A DNA stretch of 64,000 bases from SHAN690 sp038131955 (GTDB taxonomy: Bacteria > Bacteroidota > Bacteroidia > Flavobacteriales_G > Salibacteraceae), in NCBI GenBank assembly GCA_038131955.1, contig JAYPQK010000013.1, forward strand, positions 78,843 to 142,842, in the 5' to 3' direction. Below are positions 23,955 through 32,200 of this stretch, in pieces. The number at the start of each line of letters is the position of its first letter. Positions within the stretch are counted from its first letter, which is position 1. Position numbers and translations under genes: made by a program. A model generated the notes under the pieces. It was not told the origin of the DNA and did no database searches. It worked only from the letters and a program-made list of their open reading frames with translations.

Positions 23955-26900
23955 AATACGCTCGCGTACTCCTTCCACTCTTTTTACTCCTCAGTCTGAA
24001 TTCGTGGGCTCAGTCCTTTAAAGAATTCAGCGGTCAAGCCGAATATCTTACGGAGCTTGAGCAGCAGCTCGTAGGCCTCGCCGTGGGAGATGCAAAGAAG
24101 GAGAATAAAGAACTCATGGATAAGTTCACCGAGATGTGGACCGAATTGAACGCTTTTACACCGGATCAAAAACGCACCATCTTCTCGACCTCCAATAAGA
24201 TCCTAGATGAACGACTGAAGATCATCCCAGATATCAGAGACTACATCGTGACCGTAATTGCCATAGTGGAGAACGATTCCGGCGCCCCTCCCTTCAACGA
24301 ATGGCACACTACCGTTGACGCCGTACTTGGTCTTCGGTCGGTGAGAAAGGACTTCCACGACTACATGGAATTCTCACAAAACCTCTACACAAACAACGTG
24401 ATCTTCCACTCGGCATCGACCGATTGGATCAGTGACAATGTCCGCTTCCGTTTTGAAATACGAGATGGCGAACCCAAATTGATCATCCCTTCACTCAACC
24501 TCTCCTGCGAATCGAAGAATTCGAAGATCGAGATCGAAAAGACATCAGGAGAATACTATCCGCTCGACGGAAAATGGATCGGAAAGAACGGGATCGTGAA
24601 TTGGGAGCGTGCCGGCTTAGATCCGAATAAGGTGTACGCCATACTCAACAACTATGAGATCCTGATGAAGTTCTCAAAATACGACGCGGATTCGGTCACC
24701 TTTTACAATACTGACTATTTCCCTGATCCATTGCTTGGCCGCCTAGAAGACGCCGTGCGCGCCAACGTGACGGAGGACAACGCGTCCTTTCCAAGCTTTC
24801 AGTCGTACAGTAGCCGACTCAAGATCGCCAACATCGACCAAGGGGTGGACTACGAAGGAGGATTCACCCAGCGAGGCGCGAGATTCGTAGCGAGCGGATC
24901 GTCTGACGACCCCGCCTATCTCACTTTTTACCTAGACAACAAGCCCTTCCTTAAGGTTAACAGTATCAGCTTTAGTATCAGGGAAGATAGAATCACCTCG
25001 ACTGATGCCGCCGTCAAGTTCATTCTCCATGACGACTCCATTTCGCACCCCGGGCTCGACTTCAAATTCTTCCGTCAAGACCGTGTCGTCAACCTATTCC
25101 GAGCAGATGAAGGACTCCAGAAAGCTCCCTATTTCGACACTTACCACGGATTGGATATCTATTCGGAATTGGTCACTTGGAAGATCGACCAACCCAAACT
25201 TCAGTTCACCACCATTCCGAACAGTACGGACAACAGAGCCTTCTTCGAATCGGACGATTACTTCCGAGCCAACCGCTTTGACCAATTGATGGGGCTTGCG
25301 ACGCACCACCCATTGGTGCAGCTTAAAAACTGCTTCGTAGAAATGGGATTGGAAACCATTTATCTGAATGAGGTGTGCCGCTGCATGCGAATGGATCCCA
25401 CCAATGCCCAGGTTATGCTTTTGCAATTCACCAACCTTGGCTTTGTGGACTTCAATCAAGAAACAGAGAAGGTTCGTGCCAAGGACCGGATGTATCACTA
25501 TGTAGCTGCCAAATCCGAATTGGAGGACTATGACGTGCTTCAGATCAGTTCAGACATCGGGACCATGGAAAACGCCACCATGGACCTCATCGATGAGGTG
25601 TTCACATTGAAGATCAACGGTATCAAAAACATCGTGGTTTCAGACTCGCACCAAGTGGTTCTCTACCCGCGTGATGGCATGATCACGATGAGTAAGAACC
25701 GTGACTTCGATTTCTCGGGAGTCATTCAGGCGGGTCGTTTGGAATTCTTTGGAAGCAATTTTCAATTCTCATATGACTCTTTCAAGCTGGAAATGCCCAA
25801 CGTAGATTCAACTCGTTTGATCGTTGGTACGGGAGAAAAGACAGCCATGGGACGTGAAAAGCTCGTTCGGGTATCCACTGTCATCGAGGATGTGAACGGA
25901 ACATTGGAGATCGACGATCCCGGAAATAAATCCGGATTGGAACAGCTCGAAGAGTACCCGATCTTTACAAGTCACGAGCTTTCATACACATTCTACGACC
26001 GATCAAGCATCCAAGGCAAGGCCTACAATCGAGAGAACTTCTACTTCGAACTTGACCCCTTCATATTTGATAGCCTCGATAACTTCCGGAGTGAACGCGT
26101 CGCCTTCCCTGGAAGGTTCACGAGCGCTGACATCTTTCCGGAATTTGAAGAAGTCTTGACGGTACAGGATGATTACTCCCTCGGTTTCAAAAGAACCACC
26201 CCTTCCGGTGGATTCGAGCTCTATCGAGGCAAGGGACAGTTCAACGACACGATCATGCTCAGCCATGATGGACTAAAGGGATCGGGTAAACTGAAATACC
26301 TTTCCAGCACTACCAAATCCGACGATTTCCTCTTTCTTCCAGAAGAAATGCGAACCGTTGCCAACTCTTTTGTCATTGAAGAACAAATAGCCCCAGTCCA
26401 ATATCCGCCAGCTACCGGCGAGGACATCGAACAACAATGGCTTCCCTATGACGACGTTCTGAACGCCAAGTCAACCAAATCACCCTTCCTGATGTATGAC
26501 GGAAGTGAACTTTCGGGCGGTCTCAAACTGACTCCGGAGGATCTTCGCGGTAATGGGCTATTTGAGTTTGACAAAGCAGAGATGGAGTCAGAAGATTACG
26601 ACTTCAACTTCAGTTCCTTCCATTGCGACACAGCCGATTTCCGATTGAAATCCGATGTTTCCGCCTTCGAAGGATTCTTCTTCAAGACAAATAACGTGAC
26701 CGCCGACATCGATTTCACGAAGAGAAAGGGTGATTTCGTGTCAAACGACGGTACATCGAAGATGGAATTCCCCTTCAATCAGTACATCGCCTACATGGAC
26801 CGATTCACGTGGTACTTGGATCAAGAAGCGATCGAGCTTTCCGGCGGAAAGACATCGAAGGCCACAAGCGCGGGAGCGATGCAATTCGAGGGATCGCGCT

Positions 26901-28408
26901 TCATCTCTACCCATCCAGACCAAGATTCACTTGAGTTCTACTCTCCTGCAGCTAGGTACGACATCAAGAACCACATCATCGACGCAAAACAGGTTGAATT
27001 CATTCAAGTAGCCGACGCCCTGGTCTATCCCGATAGCGGCTTGATCACCATTTTGAAAAAGGCTAAGATGAAGACCTTGACAAACTGCAAGATCATCGCC
27101 AACGCGATCACGAAGTACCACAAGATCGACAGCGCTACCGTAGACATCTATGCAAGAAGAGACTACTTTGGGACGGGAGTCTACACCTATAAGGACCTCA
27201 ACGGCGACCGACAGCAGATCCGATTCAATTCAGTTGGTGTAGACAGCAGCTATCAGACCTACGCAAAAGGCGACATCGACAGTACGCGGGTATTCACGCT
27301 CAGTCCCTATTTTGAATACTTCGGAGGAGTCAGACTCGAGGCATCTAACAAATCACTCTCATTCAGTGGCTATTCACGCTTGAGACATCAGTGCGCATCG
27401 GCCGTACCGCTCAGTTGGTTTGAGTTAAAGAGCGTGGTAGACCCAGACGACCTTTACTTACCGATCGGCAGTTCGGTCAAGAACGACGAAGGAGCACTTC
27501 TGAGCACGGCCATGGTACTCGACAACGATACCGGCGATGTTTATTCAACCTTCCTTTCGAAGAAAATGAAGGACGACCACCCTGAACTTCTACCTTCAGA
27601 AGGATACATTCGATACGATGAGACTGCAAAAGAGTATCAGATCTCCAACATCAACAAGCTGATCCAGAACAGTCTTCCAGGCCAGTATATGAGTCTTCAA
27701 TCAGAAGGCTGCAAGGTCTATTCTGAAGGAAAACTTGGCTTCGGACTGAATCCCGGACAATTGAACATGTCGACGGTCGGCAATATCTCTCACGACCTAA
27801 CGGACGATAAAGTAGAGTTAGACGTAATGATGTTGCTCGACTTCTTCTTTGAGAATAAACTCATCGATGACATGGGCAAGATCCTCGCTGAGAATGTGCT
27901 AGGAGATCCCAGTGACTTCGAAAGAGACACCTACCAAAAAGGTTTGAGAGAGTTGATGGGAACAGACGATGCGGACAAGTTGATCTCAGTGATCACGCTT
28001 ACAGGCGAATTCCGTCGCTTCCCTTCAGAACTTGAGAAAAACATGTTCCTAACAGAGGTACACCTCAAATGGAATCCTGAGACGGATTCTTACCAGTCGA
28101 CCGGCCGAATCGGTATTGGCAACATCGGCAAGCGTCAAGTGAATGGTAAAGTGAATGGTAAAGTAGAAGTCGTGGTTGGAAGGATCCCCGAAGTGAGCAT
28201 CTATCTCGAAGCCGATAAGGATACATGGTGGTATTTCAAATACTCACGCAACATCATGCAAGCCTATTCCAGCTTGGACGAATTCAACACCACGATCACA
28301 GAAATGAAGGCCGACAAGAGAAAACTTAAGGTGGAAAGAGGTGAAGCTCCGTACAGCTTCATGCTCGGTAGTAAGCGACGGAAAGAAGACTTCCTGAAGA
28401 AGTTCTAG
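23951..28408 (+). CDS. Very large exported protein (1,485 aa), unknown function
   Basis: Starts with ATG 23951 overlapping prmA's stop, followed by a signal peptide (MKYARVLLPLFLLLSLNSWAQ). The mature protein is rich in beta strands and aspartate/phenylalanine, with recurring words of the form FxFxGxxxAGxxxFxG, for example RDFDFSGVIQAGRLEFFGSNFQFSYDSFKLEMPN near residue 600 and SSKMEFP/SKNRDF motifs, suggesting a long series of beta solenoid or barrel-like repeats. Similar giant proteins are conserved in Flavobacteriia next to prmA-type genes, without assigned function. No enzymatic motif or T9SS sorting domain is seen. A periplasmic or outer-membrane location is inferred from the signal peptide. 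Confidence 0.82.
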   Translation: MKYARVLLPLFLLLSLNSWAQSFKEFSGQAEYLTELEQQLVGLAVGDAKKENKELMDKFTEMWTELNAFTPDQKRTIFSTSNKILDERLKIIPDIRDYIVTVIAIVENDSGAPPFNEWHTTVDAVLGLRSVRKDFHDYMEFSQNLYTNNVIFHSASTDWISDNVRFRFEIRDGEPKLIIPSLNLSCESKNSKIEIEKTSGEYYPLDGKWIGKNGIVNWERAGLDPNKVYAILNNYEILMKFSKYDADSVTFYNTDYFPDPLLGRLEDAVRANVTEDNASFPSFQSYSSRLKIANIDQGVDYEGGFTQRGARFVASGSSDDPAYLTFYLDNKPFLKVNSISFSIREDRITSTDAAVKFILHDDSISHPGLDFKFFRQDRVVNLFRADEGLQKAPYFDTYHGLDIYSELVTWKIDQPKLQFTTIPNSTDNRAFFESDDYFRANRFDQLMGLATHHPLVQLKNCFVEMGLETIYLNEVCRCMRMDPTNAQVMLLQFTNLGFVDFNQETEKVRAKDRMYHYVAAKSELEDYDVLQISSDIGTMENATMDLIDEVFTLKINGIKNIVVSDSHQVVLYPRDGMITMSKNRDFDFSGVIQAGRLEFFGSNFQFSYDSFKLEMPNVDSTRLIVGTGEKTAMGREKLVRVSTVIEDVNGTLEIDDPGNKSGLEQLEEYPIFTSHELSYTFYDRSSIQGKAYNRENFYFELDPFIFDSLDNFRSERVAFPGRFTSADIFPEFEEVLTVQDDYSLGFKRTTPSGGFELYRGKGQFNDTIMLSHDGLKGSGKLKYLSSTTKSDDFLFLPEEMRTVANSFVIEEQIAPVQYPPATGEDIEQQWLPYDDVLNAKSTKSPFLMYDGSELSGGLKLTPEDLRGNGLFEFDKAEMESEDYDFNFSSFHCDTADFRLKSDVSAFEGFFFKTNNVTADIDFTKRKGDFVSNDGTSKMEFPFNQYIAYMDRFTWYLDQEAIELSGGKTSKATSAGAMQFEGSRFISTHPDQDSLEFYSPAARYDIKNHIIDAKQVEFIQVADALVYPDSGLITILKKAKMKTLTNCKIIANAITKYHKIDSATVDIYARRDYFGTGVYTYKDLNGDRQQIRFNSVGVDSSYQTYAKGDIDSTRVFTLSPYFEYFGGVRLEASNKSLSFSGYSRLRHQCASAVPLSWFELKSVVDPDDLYLPIGSSVKNDEGALLSTAMVLDNDTGDVYSTFLSKKMKDDHPELLPSEGYIRYDETAKEYQISNINKLIQNSLPGQYMSLQSEGCKVYSEGKLGFGLNPGQLNMSTVGNISHDLTDDKVELDVMMLLDFFFENKLIDDMGKILAENVLGDPSDFERDTYQKGLRELMGTDDADKLISVITLTGEFRRFPSELEKNMFLTEVHLKWNPETDSYQSTGRIGIGNIGKRQVNGKVNGKVEVVVGRIPEVSIYLEADKDTWWYFKYSRNIMQAYSSLDEFNTTITEMKADKRKLKVERGEAPYSFMLGSKRRKEDFLKKF

Positions 28409-28429
28409 GAGCAAAAATCGGATGAATAT

Positions 28430-28437
28430 TAACTTCG
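28430..28437 (+). promoter_or_regulatory. Probable -7 promoter box for plsY
   Basis: TAACTTCG, one base off TAnnTTTG, lies ten bases before the plsY ATG. The bases after it (CGCCTC) repeat those after the box at 1761. Confidence 0.45.
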
Positions 28438-28447
28438 CGCCTCTCAA

Positions 28448-29107
28448 ATGATTTCGATACCCACTATCATCTCGCTCCTTTTAGCCTATACCCTGGGCTC
28501 GATCCCTACCGCTGTTTGGGTGGGTAAGATATTCTACGACACGGATGTTCGTGAATACGGTAGTGGTAATGCCGGGGCCACAAACACCTTCCGCGTTCTT
28601 GGTAAAAAGGCAGGCATACCCGTTCTCATTATCGATGCGCTCAAGGGCTTCGCTGCAGTGAAACTGGTCGATCTTTTCGCACAGGAACCGATCAGCGATG
28701 CTGCCTATGTCAACTATCAACTGGCATTGGGCATTGCGGCTGTGATCGGACACATCTTCCCGGTCTTTGCAGGATTTAGAGGCGGAAAAGGCATTGCTAC
28801 TCTGCTCGGTTTGATGCTCGCGGTACATCATCAGGGCGCACTTCTTGCCTTGGGCGTATTCATCGTTGTATTCGGTCTTACCCGCTTTGTCTCATTAGGT
28901 TCCATGACCGCGGCTTTGAGTTTCCCGTTCATCATCGTACTTGTGTATCAGGCAACGATCCCTAGTCTGATCATCTTTTCCATGTTTATTGCCATCCTAG
29001 TGCTGATCACACACCAGAAGAATATCGAGCGGCTTTTCCGACGAGAAGAGAGCAAGGCGAACATCTCTTGGAAGAACATCATCAAACAAGCCGCGGAAGA
29101 CGATTAA
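28448..29107 (+). CDS. plsY: Acyl-phosphate:glycerol-3-phosphate acyltransferase PlsY
   Basis: A 219-residue inner-membrane enzyme that transfers an acyl chain from acyl-phosphate to glycerol 3-phosphate, the first step of phospholipid synthesis. Signature segments are visible: GSIPTAVWVGKIFY near the N-terminus, the SGNAGATNTFR motif, and GGKGIATLLG; five hydrophobic segments follow the PlsY topology. Start and length match the family. The C-terminal charged tail (EESKANISWKNIIKQAAEDD) is somewhat longer than usual. The partner PlsX is not in the window. Confidence 0.97.
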   Translation: MISIPTIISLLLAYTLGSIPTAVWVGKIFYDTDVREYGSGNAGATNTFRVLGKKAGIPVLIIDALKGFAAVKLVDLFAQEPISDAAYVNYQLALGIAAVIGHIFPVFAGFRGGKGIATLLGLMLAVHHQGALLALGVFIVVFGLTRFVSLGSMTAALSFPFIIVLVYQATIPSLIIFSMFIAILVLITHQKNIERLFRREESKANISWKNIIKQAAEDD

Positions 29108-29221
29108 TCGTAACAAATCGTTATTCACATCGTATTGAGCAAAAGCAGTACTAAGTCTGGTGGTTGGAGCCCTCTTCTTTAAGACTTTTACCTTTAAATA
29201 GTACATACTCGACAAACTGTT

Positions 29222-32200
29222 TTGAAGATCCGACTATACATTGCAGTTCTTCTGCTCACCCTATCGACTCCATGGGCGATCTATGCCCAAGAGTCTGAAG
29301 AAGATCTGAACGAAAAGGCTTTGGCCTTATTCGAGGAGGAATCGTATGCGGAAGCGTCAAAGATCTATTCGACCCTGTTGAGTATGAATATGCAGAATGC
29401 GGAATACAACTTCCGCTTTGGCGCGTGTCAGCTATTCACGATCGAAGACAAAGAGGAACCCTTACAATATTTGAAGTTTGCTACCGAACAAAGTGAGGTC
29501 CCGTCCTTGGCCTACTACTACTATGGTCTAGGGCTTCACCTTAATTATCGATTCGATCGTGCCATCGAACAGTACAAGAAGTATCAACCCCTCGCATCAA
29601 AGAAGGAACCGGAGTCAGCATTCGTAGATCACTACATCAAGCAATGCCAAGACGGGAAAAAACTTGTATCCAGCTTCACAGACATCTCCGTTGTTCAGCG
29701 AAGCGTGCTTCCTCGATCTGACTTCTACAGAAACTATGACCTGAGCGAATTCGGTGGAAAGATCATCGTGAAGCCGGAGGATTTCATGTCGGATGAAGAC
29801 AAAAAGCGCGACGCTAAGTTCCTCATGTACTTCCAGCAGGAATCCGACTTGATCTACTACGCATCCTATTCTGACAAGAACGAAACGGGTAAGGATCTCT
29901 TCTTCATCCAAAAACTCCCTACCGGAGGATGGAGTGAGCCAAGCAAGTTGCCCGACATGATCAACACGAAGTTTGACGAAGACTACCCATTCATTCACCC
30001 CGAAGGAAGCACCTTGTACTTCGCATCGAAGGGACACAACAGTATGGGAGGGTACGACATCTTCAAGACAGAACGTCGAGGTGATGGTACGTGGACCCAG
30101 CCGGTCAACATGGAGTTTGCGATCAATACGCCTTGGGATGACTTCATGTTCATTACTGACCTCGAAGAAAAGTCTGCCTGGTTTGCTAGTAACCGCGAGA
30201 CTTCAAATTCACAGGTAACCGTCTATCGCATTGGAATGGAGCGTATTCCATTGGATCTCACATTGATCAAAGGCGAATTCCAACATGAAGCCTCAAGAAG
30301 GATCAAGATCACCGTGGAGGATCTGATCCAGAACAAGCGAGTCGGCGTCTATGTGTCAGATAGTCAATTTGGAACCTACCTCCTCGACCTGAAAGGAAGC
30401 GGTAAGTACAAGTTCTTAGTAGAAGCTGAAGAAAGCGAGGTCATCCACAGCGGTATCGTCGAGATCCCGCGCGAAAAAGGCTTGAAGCAGTTCCGTCAAG
30501 AAATGCTCTTGGTTGATGTAGACGGGCAAGAACAACTCCAGATCATCAATCACTTCGACGACCCGATCGAAGACGAGAACCTTCTCACTGCCGATATCTT
30601 GAAGAAACAGGCGAGTCTGTCTGTAAACTCATCCGAGGATGAATTAGAGCGAAGTGTCGAGCTGCTCGATGATGGAAGTCCGGGAACTCAAGGCGGCACC
30701 TCTGAGGATGAAGAAGCGAATCGTCCGGAAAAACGAGCTCTCGCCCAACGCGCAGTAACGACACTTCAGGAAGAAACCAAAACCCTCAATGCAAAGGCAT
30801 CTACCCTTTACGATGTAGCGCAGCAAAAGAAGAACTCCAGCGACCCCAATGAGATCGCGGAAGCATCTATTGCCGCTGAATTAGCTTCGATGTACAGACG
30901 CGAAGCTGAAAAACGTGAAGTAGCCATCCAAGGTATGGAGAGTACACTGTCTCTTCTAGATGGCAACGCACTTGACGATGCGGCATTCAATGCACAGTAT
31001 GCCCAATTGGCGGCAACAAAGAACAATTTCACTTCACTAGAGAAATTCGAGTCGAATGTGAAAGAGGCCATGGAGAAACGATTGGACCCTACCCTTTCTG
31101 AATACGAGAGCAAACGGGCTGAAGTAGAGGATTTGGAAGATGTTATTGAGTCGATCGATGAGGAGATCGCTTACTACAAGCAAGAGATCGAGAACACGAA
31201 AGACGACATGATCAAAGAGGAGCTGCAACTGCAAGTAGCTGAAGCCGAGGCAAACAAGCCGAAGAAAGAAGCCTCTTTGGATCGCGCGAGCAAGGAGCTA
31301 GCGAACCTCGTTACTCAGAAGAACAATGCCATGTCCTATTACGACATGACCCAAGACTTGCTTGAGCTCGCCGATACCTATCAAAATGAGAACTTGGTGA
31401 AGGTAGATATGCGGACGCTGAACAACCTCCAAGGCGCCCTAACTGAACAAGCAAAGAATGATCCTGCTTTACTCGCATTTGTCGCACCTGAAGAAGCGCG
31501 TATCGCCATGAACGAATCATTGAGTGAAAGTCGAAAAGAAAACGACAATGACTCTTCGGAGGATCGATCGAATAACGAAGAAGACAACGAAATGGCGACT
31601 ACCGAAGTTGATTCTTCTTCCGAGACTACCAATGAGAATACCACAGATGGGAGCGATGAGGGCGACCGATCAGAACTATCACTGAACGAACAGATCAGGG
31701 CCATCGAAGCCCAGGAATCTCAACCCGACGTGGTGGATGGAGACTACGAACAATACTTCACGCAGGAGATCGAACAAGCTGGCAATGCCGAGGACCCGAT
31801 CATTGCTGAAAGTCGAAAGGCTGAGTTATACGATCAGTGGGCTGAAAACATTGGAGTACGCATCGATTCCCTGAAAGAGGAAAAACGTCAGACGTCTGAT
31901 GGGCCTGCTTTAGTACGAATCGATGATCAGATCAAGGAACTGGAAGCTGAAAAGCGTGAGAAGGAGGGTCTTGCGATGGAGAGCTATCAGAACATTGCAA
32001 GTCTGAGCGACCAAGCAGCAGCCGGTGGTGTAGCAGCTAGTTCGGGTGAAACAACTGAATCGAATGAAGCGATCAACGTAAATGATGATCCTTTCTCAAA
32101 TGAGGTGGTCTTTGATGCTTCGGAGCGAAACGGTAACATGGAGGACGGCGATCAAGACATAAGGACCGACGCTTCAATCGATCGTATGGCGGATCAAAAC

